A DNA stretch of 64,000 nucleotides from Candidatus Sulfopaludibacter sp. SbA3 (GTDB lineage Bacteria > Acidobacteriota > Terriglobia > Bryobacterales > Bryobacteraceae). The DNA lies in NCBI GenBank assembly GCA_945890485.1, contig CAMDCN010000018.1, positions 62,001 through 126,000 on the forward strand. The letters are read 5' to 3'. Position 1 is the first letter of the stretch, and every line of letters starts with the position of its first letter. Below are positions 52,891 through 60,969 of the stretch, in pieces. Made by a program: the position numbers and the translations under genes. The notes beneath the pieces are model-generated. The model ran no database searches and was not told the origin of the DNA. It saw only the letters and a program-made list of their open reading frames with translations.

Positions 52891-54191
52891 GCGTCACCCT
52901 TCAAGATCCGCCGCCTCACCCACCAACCGGTCAGCAGAACCGCGCCGCTCGTCGACGCCAAGAACAGAGCCGGCCCATCTTCCAGGATTGGAAACCGAAC
53001 GAAGGCGTACCACTCGCCCAGGCACACCCGCCCAAAATGGGAGAACAACGGTATGAGCAGCACCCAAGCGCCCAGCAAGTCGAGTGGCGCCCGCCCGCCG
53101 GCCCGTGCAATCGCGGCCAGCACCATCGTCGCCGTCGCGACTAACCCGGTGAACGCAGGCGTGACGACGTACCAGGGGAAGATCGGATACACCTTCCCGG
53201 TCCCGTCGGAATACTCCGTCCAGAGAAAGCTCTCGAGCGCCTCGGGGCCGGAGTACAGTGCCACGCCCGCCCCAACCAGCAGCATACCCGCGACCATTCC
53301 CAGCCACCGGTCCACGGTCGACACCCAAAGTGCCACGCCCGCCATACCCAGCAGCACCAGTTCCGTTTCGTATGCCGCCAACGCTTCGTAGATCCCGACC
53401 CACGGACGGTAGTCTTCCGACCAAGCGACGGCCAATCCGGCCTGTACTCCGGCCATCGTCAGAAAACCCGCGACGACGCTCCATCCCAGCCACCCCAACG
53501 GGCGAACCGTCCCCGCCCCGGCCAGCAGAAAGGCAGGCCAGGCGTACTGTAGAAACGCACGGCCGGCCACCACTGGCACTCGCGACCAGTCCTCCCAGCC
53601 CATCGGCGAGCCATCCAGGTCGAAAACCGTGGTGAAAATTGGGTTCAGTGAAAGCTGCGATAGAGAGAGCAGCAGGCCCGCCGCCGCCCAGGCCAACCGC
53701 GAACTTGGAGATCGGCTCACCAGAAGCCACGCCGCCAGGATACAGAGAAAAGGCGGGAGTACCAAGATCAAAAGCACCGCATGGAGGCTCGGGATCAGGT
53801 AGGTGAACCCACGCCGCTGGTGGACGAGTGTTTCGATCCTTCCGTCTCCCCGCTGCACCGTCAGCGTAAACTCCGCCGCGCCCGGCTGATCGTAGCGGCG
53901 CACCGAGGCCCAGTAAAAAGGCAGATAACTGGCCATCCCGGTAAACGGCTTACCGTTCACCTGAAGCAAGCGGTCGTCTATCCCAAGTCGCCAGTCCACC
54001 GAGCCGTCTCTGTCCTGAGGCGTCAGAGTGTATCCGTAGCCGCTGGCGATTCGGTCCGAAAACGGCGTCAGCCAAACCGGAACCCGAAAACTGTAATCTC
54101 GCTGATGAGCTACCAGATCGGTCGAAAAGCGGACCTGCACTGCACAAACCAACAAGAACCCCGCGCCGATCGCCAGCCGGACCAGTTTCAT
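52887..54191 (-). CDS. PDZ-like multi-TM membrane protein, copy 1
   Basis: 434 residues from ATG 54191. An N-terminal TM helix (LVRLAIGAGFLLVCAVQVRF) is followed by an extracytoplasmic PDZ-like domain (about 60-120: RLGIDDRLLQVNGKPFTGMASYL...EFTLTVQRGDG). Then there are about eight TM helices with short loops (SWAWSEDYRPWVGIYEAL region conserved). The adjacent paralogue at 55401-56705 has the same length. This PDZ-plus-TM layout resembles N-terminal sensory halves of some acidobacterial kinases and phosphatases, but no output domain follows. Function unknown. Confidence 0.65.
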   Translation of the reverse strand: MKLVRLAIGAGFLLVCAVQVRFSTDLVAHQRDYSFRVPVWLTPFSDRIASGYGYTLTPQDRDGSVDWRLGIDDRLLQVNGKPFTGMASYLPFYWASVRRYDQPGAAEFTLTVQRGDGRIETLVHQRRGFTYLIPSLHAVLLILVLPPFLCILAAWLLVSRSPSSRLAWAAAGLLLSLSQLSLNPIFTTVFDLDGSPMGWEDWSRVPVVAGRAFLQYAWPAFLLAGAGTVRPLGWLGWSVVAGFLTMAGVQAGLAVAWSEDYRPWVGIYEALAAYETELVLLGMAGVALWVSTVDRWLGMVAGMLLVGAGVALYSGPEALESFLWTEYSDGTGKVYPIFPWYVVTPAFTGLVATATMVLAAIARAGGRAPLDLLGAWVLLIPLFSHFGRVCLGEWYAFVRFPILEDGPALFLASTSGAVLLTGWWVRRRILKGDA

Positions 54192-54250
54192 GGACGCTCC
54201 TGCCGTGGATAGACGCCACTCGCGAACACCGTGTTCCCAAGTCGCTCCAC

Positions 54251-54940
54251 TCAACCCAGCTTCGTCATCCAGATCTCCCACTCCCGGTCTACGAATCGCC
54301 ACTCGGGGTTTAGGTCTGGGTCCCGCAGCTTCTCCAACAAGTCCCGGAACACTCCCTCGTCCTCGTTCCGGAATTCGAAATAGGTGAGGAAATCGTACTC
54401 TCCGCCACTCCCCTGTCCTGCCGCGTGATAAAGCCTCCGGAACACCCGGTCGATATACGGCTCCCCAATCTGCGTATGCCCCGCCCGCCCCTGCTTCCGC
54501 GCAAAATAGGCAACACGTTCCTCCGCCGGCAGCGCCCACCACGCTGCCGACTTCCGGATCGGAATCAGCACGGCCTGCACCGAACCGTTCCCTCCCCGGA
54601 ACTCTTGCCGCGACTTCGCCAGCGCCGCCACCTGCGCCGGACTCGTGTATTGCAGCGGCCCCGTCGCGCCTCGATAAACGATCGCACCCTTGGCTTCCCT
54701 TGGTGCATGTGATTCCCATCGTGTCATCGCCCAACCCGGCTCCGGCCGGCCCCCGGCCTCTCCCGAAATCACGCGGACTGTCTTCACCCGGTAGCGGTCC
54801 TCCCGCTCCTGACGCGGACCTCTTGCCGCTCGCGCGTCTGCTACGAACGTGGCATGAATAGAATTTGCTCCCAGCATTGTCCCTGGCATCATCGGCGCTC
54901 CTATCAACAGCACCGCCATTCGGCGGCTCAAGTGCGGCAT
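54251..54940 (-). CDS. chlorite-dismutase-fold protein, predicted exported
   Basis: 229 residues from ATG 54940. A leader PHLSRRMAVLLIGAPMMPGTMLGA looks like a signal peptide. The C-terminal half follows the Cld/DyP-like family: VLIPIRKSAAWWALPAEERVAYF, then GHTQIGEPYIDRVFRRLYHA, DFLTYFEF and EWRFVDREWEIWM. The relatives I recall have a conserved EQSxHIxIG before this point; here it reads RKQGRAGHTQIG, with one extra residue before the His. Heme binding is therefore uncertain. It lies between two PDZ-TM paralogues in the same direction. Confidence 0.62.
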   Translation of the reverse strand: MPHLSRRMAVLLIGAPMMPGTMLGANSIHATFVADARAARGPRQEREDRYRVKTVRVISGEAGGRPEPGWAMTRWESHAPREAKGAIVYRGATGPLQYTSPAQVAALAKSRQEFRGGNGSVQAVLIPIRKSAAWWALPAEERVAYFARKQGRAGHTQIGEPYIDRVFRRLYHAAGQGSGGEYDFLTYFEFRNEDEGVFRDLLEKLRDPDLNPEWRFVDREWEIWMTKLG

Positions 54941-55013
54941 GCAATCCCTTTCGCTCGCTGGCTCCCGCAAGTTACGGGCAGCCGATCGGACGGATTGCGG
55001 GTATCCTTCAGCT

Positions 55014-55193
55014 ATGGCCTTTCACATCCGAATCGCTCTCGTTGAGCGTCTGGAGCCTGAGAAGAGCCGGATGGCGTCCGCGGCCACTGCTGGAATGCAA
55101 GAGATTTGGGCCCGCCTAAGCTTGGTGTCTAATCGCGATCCTCGCACCGACGACGAGATCCTTGGCTATGGTCTCGACGGATTGCCGAACTGA
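55014..55193 (+). pseudogene. vapB-like antitoxin remnant (internally deleted)
   Basis: A 59-residue ORF. It begins MAFHIR and ends RDPRTDDEILGYGLDGLPN, the C-terminus of Rv0623/PSK-type VapB antitoxins that fits the VapC groove. Between them, IALVERLEPEKSRM matches the second helix, but the usual 20 or so residues of the first part (the L-x-x-x-TGE-x-x-T-E-A segment) are missing. So the DNA-binding and dimer part is deleted in frame. It is directly followed by a broken vapC. It may still be translated. Confidence 0.65.
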
Positions 55194-55194
55194 G

Positions 55195-55441
55195 ATGGTG
55201 CTCGACACTTCGGCCCGCGAACTAGAGAACGCGACATCCGTTCTGAAACTCAATGTGCAGCCGGTATCCTTAGAGCAAGGACGGTGCCTACTGGCGCTAC
55301 GGCAGAGGCATCCACCCAGCCGCTTTGAACTTCGGTGAGTGCTTCCCCTACCGCCTCGCCAGGTCAACCGGCCAACCACACCTCTTCAAAGGGAACGACT
55401 TCAGCCAAACTGACCTTCGTTCCGCGACAGTCTTTCCCTAG
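55195..55441 (+). pseudogene. vapC PIN-domain toxin pseudogene
   Basis: Starts 1 nt after the vapB remnant with MVLDTSA, the first PIN strand with its Asp. The next residues jump to KLNVQPVSLEQGR (55246-55284, normally near residue 90), so about 70 residues are deleted. A +1 shift then moves to another frame that encodes WRYGRGIHPAALNFGECF, then LARSTGQPHLFKGNDFSQ (from 55292), the VapC C-terminus. The first frame stops at 55338, the second at 55441. The 3' end lies antisense to the last codons of the second PDZ-TM gene. Clearly inactive. Confidence 0.75.
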
Positions 55442-56705
55442 CTCGCTCCACGACCCACCAACCCGCCAGCAGCACCGCCCCGGCCGCCGACCATAGAAAC
55501 ATCTCCGGACATTCTTCCAGGAACGGTATTTGAAAAGCGATCCAGTAGCCGCTCCATGCCCGGCCCAGATGGAACAGGAGCGGAACGAATAGCGCCCATG
55601 CGCCCACCAACTGCCACGGCGCCTGTCGACCTGCCCGCACCAGGGCGGCCAGTATCATCGCCGCCGTCGCCACCAGCACCACGAACTGCGGCGTGACAAC
55701 GCACGGCGGATACTCCGGCACCACCTTTCGCGTGTCGTCAGAATAGTGGGCCCAGCGAAAGCTCTCCAACGTCTCCGGAACCATGTAAAGCGTCACTCCC
55801 GCACTCAGCAGCAGCACCCCCGCAACCACTCCCAGCCAACGGTCCACCGTCCACACCCAGAGCGCCACCCCGCCCATTCCCACCAGTGCCAGCTCCGTTC
55901 CCCGCGCCGCCAGGACCTCGTAGAGTCCCACCCACGGACGGTAGTCCTCCGACCACGCCACCGCCAACCCGGCCTCTACCCCGGCCATCCCCAGAAACCC
56001 CACAACCAACCCCCAGCCTAGCCACCCCAGTGGGCGAATCGTCCCCGCCCCTGCCAGCAGAAACGCGGGCCATGCGCTCTGCAAAAACGCGCGCCCTGCC
56101 ACCACCGGCAAGTGCGCCTCATCCGCCAAGCCCATCGGGGAGCCGACCAGCTCCAACAGGGCGGCATAGTCCGGCCAAAGCGAAACCTGCGACAGCGAGA
56201 GCAGCGCTCCCCCAAAAGCCCAAGCCAGCGAAGAGCGTGGATATTGCAGCACCGCGAAACATGCCGTGAAAAGGCAAAAGAATGGAGGCAGGGCCCACAC
56301 TGAAATTGCCCAGGCACGGCTCGGGCTTCCGCAGGTGCGAGGCCTCCCGTGATACGCGAACGTCGCCTCCTTGCCCTCTGCGTTTCGCACCGTCACAGTG
56401 AACTCGCCCCCGCCCGGCACAGCCCGGAATGCGCGCAGATAGTCCGCCATCCCGACAAACGGCGCCCCGTTCACCAGCAGCAAGCGGTCACCTTCCTCCG
56501 GCCGCCAGTCGATCCCAACATCTGCCCCTTGGGGCGTCCAGGAGTACCCACTGCTCACGCCAATCCGATCCGAGAAAGGCGTCAGCGCCGAAGGGATTCG
56601 ATAGTACAGGTCCCTTTGCTGCCTCACCATCTCGTCCGACAGACGAAACTGCGCAACGCCAATCAGCAGAAACCCTGCGCCAATCGCCAGCCTGACCAGC
56701 CACAT
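55401..56705 (-). CDS. PDZ-like multi-TM membrane protein, copy 2
   Basis: 434 residues from ATG 56705 (a TTG two codons earlier is possible). Same plan as copy 1: TM1 LVRLAIGAGFLLIGVAQFRL, PDZ-like domain (EGDRLLLVNGAPFVGMADYL...EFTVTVRNAEG), then about eight TM helices. The middle is near-identical to copy 1 (AGVEAGLAVAWSEDYRPWVG, VDRWLGVVAG). The last residues (RLSRNEGQFG) are encoded by DNA that on the other strand is the tail of vapC, so its original C-terminus may have been replaced. Function unknown. Confidence 0.65.
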   Translation of the reverse strand: MWLVRLAIGAGFLLIGVAQFRLSDEMVRQQRDLYYRIPSALTPFSDRIGVSSGYSWTPQGADVGIDWRPEEGDRLLLVNGAPFVGMADYLRAFRAVPGGGEFTVTVRNAEGKEATFAYHGRPRTCGSPSRAWAISVWALPPFFCLFTACFAVLQYPRSSLAWAFGGALLSLSQVSLWPDYAALLELVGSPMGLADEAHLPVVAGRAFLQSAWPAFLLAGAGTIRPLGWLGWGLVVGFLGMAGVEAGLAVAWSEDYRPWVGLYEVLAARGTELALVGMGGVALWVWTVDRWLGVVAGVLLLSAGVTLYMVPETLESFRWAHYSDDTRKVVPEYPPCVVTPQFVVLVATAAMILAALVRAGRQAPWQLVGAWALFVPLLFHLGRAWSGYWIAFQIPFLEECPEMFLWSAAGAVLLAGWWVVERARERLSRNEGQFG

Positions 56706-56744
56706 CTGCAAGTAGACGCCAATCGCTTCCGCTAAGTGCCCGTC

Positions 56745-58154
56745 CTAACGCATCTGTGCCGGATCCATCGCTACCAACCGATCCCCGTCAAACCGCAGCA
56801 CCAACTGCATCTTCTCGCGGATCTCGTCCTGACGGAAATGAGCCTTGTTCTGCAGCCACACCGAAACGCTGCGATCCTGGAACCACAGGTCCGCTATGAA
56901 CTGCGCATCCCACTCCGGAAACGGATCGTTCACCAGCAACACCGAACTTCCCGGCGTCGCCCGCGGCTCCAACTCCCTGAACTGCCGGATCACCCGCGCC
57001 GTTAGCTCATTCGACTGTTCATATTGCGGCATCACCTTCCGCTTCTGCCGGTCTGTCGTCCAAGCCAGACCCAGCAGCGCGGCGCCCGTCAACAAGGCAC
57101 GCGCTGCCCCATTCCCTTGCGATATCCTCCGGACCGCGCAGTCAAAACAAACCGCGGCGTAAATAGCCCACCCGAGCAAGGGCAAGTACAGGCACGAATG
57201 GATGCGTCCGCTCAGAAATACCACCGGCAGGGGAGCCACTATCAGGAGTACCCACGCCAACTGCAACTCCGGGCGGCGGCTCCACCATGCCCAAGCCGCC
57301 ATCGCGGCCCACAGGATGACCACCCGGTTCAGACTGAAAAAATCGGTGCTGTAGACCAGTTCGTTGGCGAACAGGACGCTGTTCTCGAAGAATCGAGCTA
57401 CCGTCAGCACCGGCCGATACTCCGCTTGCGCAAGCAACGAATCCCCGCCCAATAGCTTTCCTGCGATCGATACCGCCGCCAAGGCTCCCATCGCCAACCC
57501 CGGCGCCCAAGTCCGCTCCCGCTCGAAGAGCCACTCGTATGCCAGCACCACCACGGGTAATGTCGCCGCCATTTCCTTCGAATTCAAAGCGGAGAGGCAC
57601 AGCACAAAACCCCATGCCCACTCTGCCTTCCGCGGCTTCCGGCCCTCCCTTCGAATTCTCACGTAGCCCGTTAGAGTCGCGCAGTAGAACAGATAGCAAA
57701 GCACGTCGTAGACCACGGCCGTGTTGTAGTGCAGGTCCGCCAGCCCAGCGTGATAGCTCGTCAACAGCGCTGCCAATCCCGCGGCCACCTCCCCGCCTCC
57801 CAACTGCTTCACTAACCGGTACGTCAAAATTGTGTTGAGGATCAGCAGAATCAGAATCGCCACACGGAACGGCATGGGGTCCAGCCCAAAAAGAGCATAG
57901 ATCGGTAAATAGAACGCCGCGCCCATCGGCCGGTAAGCGTCGGAGCCGATCAGAATATTGGAGAGCAAGGAACGGGCCATTCCCGCATGCCAGTACTGTC
58001 CCAGGTTCATCATGTCGTCGGGTGCGAATGATGCGCCCAGGCCATCCCAGCCGAACCACAGCATCCAGCCCAAAAGAATCGCGGCACCTCCCGCCCGCAT
58101 CCACCCTGCGGCGCGGCTTCCCTCAATTCTGCGTTCTTCTCCGGTCCCTGCCAC
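56745..58154 (-). CDS. GT-C-type polytopic membrane protein
   Basis: 469 residues, about 11 TM helices. The first periplasmic loop contains FAPDDMMNLGQYWHAG, placing a DD pair where GT-C lipid-dependent glycosyltransferases keep their catalytic acid. The C-terminal 110 residues form a soluble domain (VLLVNDPFPEWDAQFIADLWFQDRSV). This resembles PMT/ArnT-like or 'DUF2029/Dol-P-Man' proteins of unassigned function. Start GTG 58154 is tentative. 32 nt separate it from the divergent DinB gene. Confidence 0.6.
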   Translation of the reverse strand: MAGTGEERRIEGSRAAGWMRAGGAAILLGWMLWFGWDGLGASFAPDDMMNLGQYWHAGMARSLLSNILIGSDAYRPMGAAFYLPIYALFGLDPMPFRVAILILLILNTILTYRLVKQLGGGEVAAGLAALLTSYHAGLADLHYNTAVVYDVLCYLFYCATLTGYVRIRREGRKPRKAEWAWGFVLCLSALNSKEMAATLPVVVLAYEWLFERERTWAPGLAMGALAAVSIAGKLLGGDSLLAQAEYRPVLTVARFFENSVLFANELVYSTDFFSLNRVVILWAAMAAWAWWSRRPELQLAWVLLIVAPLPVVFLSGRIHSCLYLPLLGWAIYAAVCFDCAVRRISQGNGAARALLTGAALLGLAWTTDRQKRKVMPQYEQSNELTARVIRQFRELEPRATPGSSVLLVNDPFPEWDAQFIADLWFQDRSVSVWLQNKAHFRQDEIREKMQLVLRFDGDRLVAMDPAQMR

Positions 58155-58186
58155 TACGGAGACCTAGCATACCGTACAGTAAGCTC

Positions 58187-58756
58187 ATGCAATACCCGCA
58201 AACCGCTCTCCCCGATGCGGAGATTCCCACGGCCGCCGATCCCACCCACCAGCACCTGCTCGATACCTACGCCAGCGAGACCAACAAAACTTACTCCGTC
58301 TGGTCCTCCCTCCCGCCCGAAGCCCTCACCTACCGGCCTCACCCCAAATCCAGCACCGTGCAGGAGATCCTCAGCCACCAACTCCTCTCCGAACGCCGCT
58401 TCTTCGGCGAATTCCTCGGTACGCCTGAACCGCCCCCAGCCGAAGTTCTTCCTTCCCAACAGGACCCCGCGGCCTATGCCGCACGCCTCATTGAACTCGC
58501 CCGCCCTCGCTTGGCCCATCTCGCCAGCCAGCCCGCCGCTTGGTGGCACGCCCACGTCCCCTTCTTCGACGTCGAACGCGAGCGCATCTGGGTCTTTTGG
58601 CGGCGCGTCCTGCACACCGCCCACCACCGCACCCAGCTAACCGTCTACCAGCGCCTCCGGGATCAACCCGTCCTCCCTACCTACGGCCCCACCGCCGACG
58701 TCACCTGGGACGGCGCCGATCCCACCCTCACCGTCGAAGCGGCCGGTCGCCAATAG
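58187..58756 (+). CDS. DinB-family protein
   Basis: 189 residues forming a four-helix bundle. HQHLLDTYASETNKTYSVWSSLPPEALTYRP, SSTVQEILSHQLLSERRFFGEFLG, and VLHTAHHRTQLTVYQRLRDQPVLPTYGPTADVTW fit the DinB/YfiT superfamily. His in LSHQ and HTAHH are in the usual metal positions. Most members are metal-dependent thiol transferases or uncharacterised DNA-damage-inducible proteins. ATG 58187 is chosen from the start of the bundle. Confidence 0.85.
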   Translation: MQYPQTALPDAEIPTAADPTHQHLLDTYASETNKTYSVWSSLPPEALTYRPHPKSSTVQEILSHQLLSERRFFGEFLGTPEPPPAEVLPSQQDPAAYAARLIELARPRLAHLASQPAAWWHAHVPFFDVERERIWVFWRRVLHTAHHRTQLTVYQRLRDQPVLPTYGPTADVTWDGADPTLTVEAAGRQ

Positions 58757-58765
58757 CTCGTTTTC

Positions 58766-59047
58766 TCAAAACTGTAACGGCACAAGCTGATCGCCAGCCA
58801 GCGCCGCGGCCGCCGTCGCTCCCCGCACCGCCCCGTCCAGATCCTCCTGCCGGATCGTCATCCCCGCCTTCCGCGAGCCCCACACCGCCCACGAATGAAA
58901 ATTCGGCCCGCTCTCTCGCCCCAGTGCCTCCCGCAGCGCATTCGAAAGTTCATAGTGCAGCCGCGTGATCTGCCGGTTGCATCGCGCCGGATCGGGCTCA
59001 GCACAAGCCTCTGCAATCGCCCGCCTCCATCGCTCCGCCGTCGTCAT
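58766..59047 (-). CDS. small conserved hypothetical protein
   Basis: 93 residues from ATG 59047. Longer starts enter the divergent VOC gene. The segment NRQITRLHYELSNALREALGR, then NFHSWAVWGSRKAGMTIRQEDLD, resembles the N-terminal 90 residues of larger bacterial proteins with an 'NW..fa.WaS..AG..IR.ED' motif, as I remember them. The C-terminal remainder is absent, so this is either a stand-alone form or a fragment. No function is known. Confidence 0.45.
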   Translation of the reverse strand: MTTAERWRRAIAEACAEPDPARCNRQITRLHYELSNALREALGRESGPNFHSWAVWGSRKAGMTIRQEDLDGAVRGATAAAALAGDQLVPLQF

Positions 59048-59096
59048 GCCATCAGTATAGGCAACCCGGCCTCGAAATCTTCGGCGACAATCGGCT

Positions 59097-59462
59097 ATGC
59101 CGCAAATCGTCAACTCCCGCTTCGTCCTCGCCGTTCGCAACCTTGCAATCTCCACCCGCTATTACGTCGACGTCCTCGGCTTCGAGAAGGATCCCATCGA
59201 TGCCGAAGGCTGGAGCTTTCTAACCCGCGACTGCATCCGGCTCATGATCGGCGAATGCCCCGAGGATCGCTCTGCCAGTGAACTCGAAAACCACTCTTAT
59301 TTCGCGTACTGGAACGTCGAAGGCGTCGATGACCTCTACCGGGAGTTCGTCTCGAAAGGGGCCTTCCTCATGTCGCCTCCCACCGACAAACCCTGGGGCC
59401 TGCGCGAGTTCGGTCTCACTACCCCTGACGGCCATCGCATTACCTGCGGGCAAATCGTCTGA
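59097..59462 (+). CDS. VOC-family (glyoxalase-like) protein
   Basis: 121 residues with two beta-alpha-beta-beta-beta modules: VLAVRNLAISTRYYVDVLGFEKD and NVEGVDDLYREFVSKGA, ending in LTTPDGHRITCGQ. VOC enzymes use divalent metals for isomerisation, lyase or antibiotic-resistance reactions. The expected metal residues are only partly present (no clear N-terminal His). A role cannot be stated. Monocistronic. Confidence 0.85.
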   Translation: MPQIVNSRFVLAVRNLAISTRYYVDVLGFEKDPIDAEGWSFLTRDCIRLMIGECPEDRSASELENHSYFAYWNVEGVDDLYREFVSKGAFLMSPPTDKPWGLREFGLTTPDGHRITCGQIV

Positions 59463-59467
59463 AGGGT

Positions 59468-60214
59468 TCAGCCGAAACGCCCAGCGATGTAGTCCCCCGT
59501 CCGGGCATCCCGCGGATTCGTGAAAAGTTGCTCGGTCGGGCCATGCTCCACCACCTCCCCCAGCAGCATGAAGAAACACTCCGCGCTCACGCGCCGCGCC
59601 TGCGCCATGCTGTGCGTGACGATCACAATCGAATACTCCGCCGCAAGCCGGCCCAGCAACTCCTCAATCGCCAGCGTCGCCTTCGCGTCGAGTGCGGAGC
59701 AAGGCTCGTCCAGCAGAATGATCTCCGGCTTCAGCGGCAACAGCCGCGCAATGCAAAGGCGCTGCTGCTGTTCGAGGGCGAGTTCGGTCGCCGGGCTGTG
59801 CAGCCGGAAACGGAGATCTTCCCATAGGCCCACCGCTGTCAGCGCCTCTTCGACGGCAGCCTCCACCGCGGCATCCGGCTCATGAATCCGCAGCCCAAAG
59901 GCCACGTTCTCGAAAATCGAGATCGGCAGCGGGTTAGGGCGTTGGAACACCATACCCACCGCCCGCCGCAGAGCGATCAAGGAAACCTCGGGCGAGAAAA
60001 TCTCCTCGCCGAGAATTCGGATCGAGCCCTCGACGCGTACCGACGCATCCCGTTGGCTGATGCGGTTAAACGTGCGAAGCAGGGTAGACTTGCCGCAGCC
60101 GGAAGGGCCGATGAGCGCGGTGATCTGCCGCTCTCGAATGCGGACGCTCACGTTCCGAAGCGCTTGGAAGTCGCCGTACCAAAGGCTAAGCCCGTCCACC
60201 TCAATGCAGTTCAT
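59468..60214 (-). CDS. pstB: PstB-type phosphate ABC ATPase, degenerate signature motif
   Basis: 248 residues, overall PstB-like (LWYGDFQALRNV, RTFNRISQRD, GDYIAGRFG end). Walker A GPSGCGKS (36-43), Q-loop Gln91 (VFQRPNP), Walker B ILLDE (Glu170, then PCSALD) and switch His201 (VTHSM) are intact. The LSGGQ signature is LALEQ (145-149), lacking the Ser and Gly that contact ATP across the dimer. The partner gene just upstream has the opposite defect. ATG 60214 overlaps its stop (ATGA). Predicted to power phosphate import as half of a heterodimer. Confidence 0.92.
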   Translation of the reverse strand: MNCIEVDGLSLWYGDFQALRNVSVRIRERQITALIGPSGCGKSTLLRTFNRISQRDASVRVEGSIRILGEEIFSPEVSLIALRRAVGMVFQRPNPLPISIFENVAFGLRIHEPDAAVEAAVEEALTAVGLWEDLRFRLHSPATELALEQQQRLCIARLLPLKPEIILLDEPCSALDAKATLAIEELLGRLAAEYSIVIVTHSMAQARRVSAECFFMLLGEVVEHGPTEQLFTNPRDARTGDYIAGRFG

Positions 60215-60969
60215 CCGAAGGCCCCGCGAATGTAGTCGTAGGTCAGAGAGTTGGCCGGATGGTCGGAGAACATCGCCTCTGTGGTTCCCTGCTCGATGAT
60301 TGAACCGTTCCAGAGAAAAAGGGTGCGGTCGCTCAAGCGGCGCGCCTGCTGAATCAGATTCGTCACCAGGATGATGGTCAGCTTGGTCTTCAGCTCCCGC
60401 AGCACCTCTTCGATGCGCATCGTCGTCACCGGGTCGATCGCAATGGAAAACTCGTCCAAGCACAACAGATCCGGCGTATGCGAAAGCGCTCGTGCAATCG
60501 TGAGCCGTTGTTGTTGGCCGCCGGAGAGACGCGTCCCCAGTTGATCCAGGCGGTCCTTCACCTCGTCCCACAGAGCCGCCTGCCGAAGACACGATTCCAC
60601 CAGCCCGTCGAGATCCGCCCGCTTGCTCACCCCGGCCAGGCGCGGGGCGAAGGCGACATTGTCATAGATCGAGAGAGGCAAGCCCACCGGAAGCGGCGCC
60701 ACCATGCCTACCTTCCGGCGCAGATCATGTACATGCGGAGTCGTCAGCACCTGCTCGCCATCAAGCAGGACGCTGCCGGATACGCGGGCGTCCGCATTGA
60801 AGTCAATCGTCCGGTTCAAAATCCGCAGTAGCGACGACTTGCCGGATTGCGTCGGCCCGATAATCGAGAAGATCTCGAAGCGCGGCACCTCGAAGGAGAT
60901 GCCGTTCAGCGCGGTTTGGTCACCGTAGCGAAGCGTCAGGTCGGAGATGGCGAGAATGTTGTCTACCAA
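60211..60969 (-). CDS. pstB: PstB-type phosphate ABC ATPase, degenerate Q/H-loops
   Basis: 252 residues from TTG 60969, which overlaps the pstA stop and has GGAG upstream. Walker A GPTQSGKS (38-45) and LSGGQ (148-152, RLSGGQQQR) are intact. The Q-loop Gln is gone (VAPLP, positions 90-94, where PstB has VFQKP). The D-loop reads SIAID, not SALD. The switch His is Asn204 (VTNLI). Glu173 remains. This is the complement of the following PstB, so the two are predicted to pair with one active and one silent ATP site. The end TYDYIRGAFG is normal. Confidence 0.9.
   Translation of the reverse strand: MVDNILAISDLTLRYGDQTALNGISFEVPRFEIFSIIGPTQSGKSSLLRILNRTIDFNADARVSGSVLLDGEQVLTTPHVHDLRRKVGMVAPLPVGLPLSIYDNVAFAPRLAGVSKRADLDGLVESCLRQAALWDEVKDRLDQLGTRLSGGQQQRLTIARALSHTPDLLCLDEFSIAIDPVTTMRIEEVLRELKTKLTIILVTNLIQQARRLSDRTLFLWNGSIIEQGTTEAMFSDHPANSLTYDYIRGAFG

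Noticed and set aside
52887-54944. 685-codon frame that would fuse the Cld-like region's antisense-frame sequence to PDZ-TM copy 1
   Set aside because: Only the part from ATG 54191 has a TM/PDZ structure shared with its paralogue. The upstream part is out of frame with the Cld-like gene and has no domain.
58022-58186. N-terminal extension of the DinB frame
   Set aside because: These codons lie inside the divergent GT-C gene and precede the DinB helix bundle. ATG 58187 gives the normal length.
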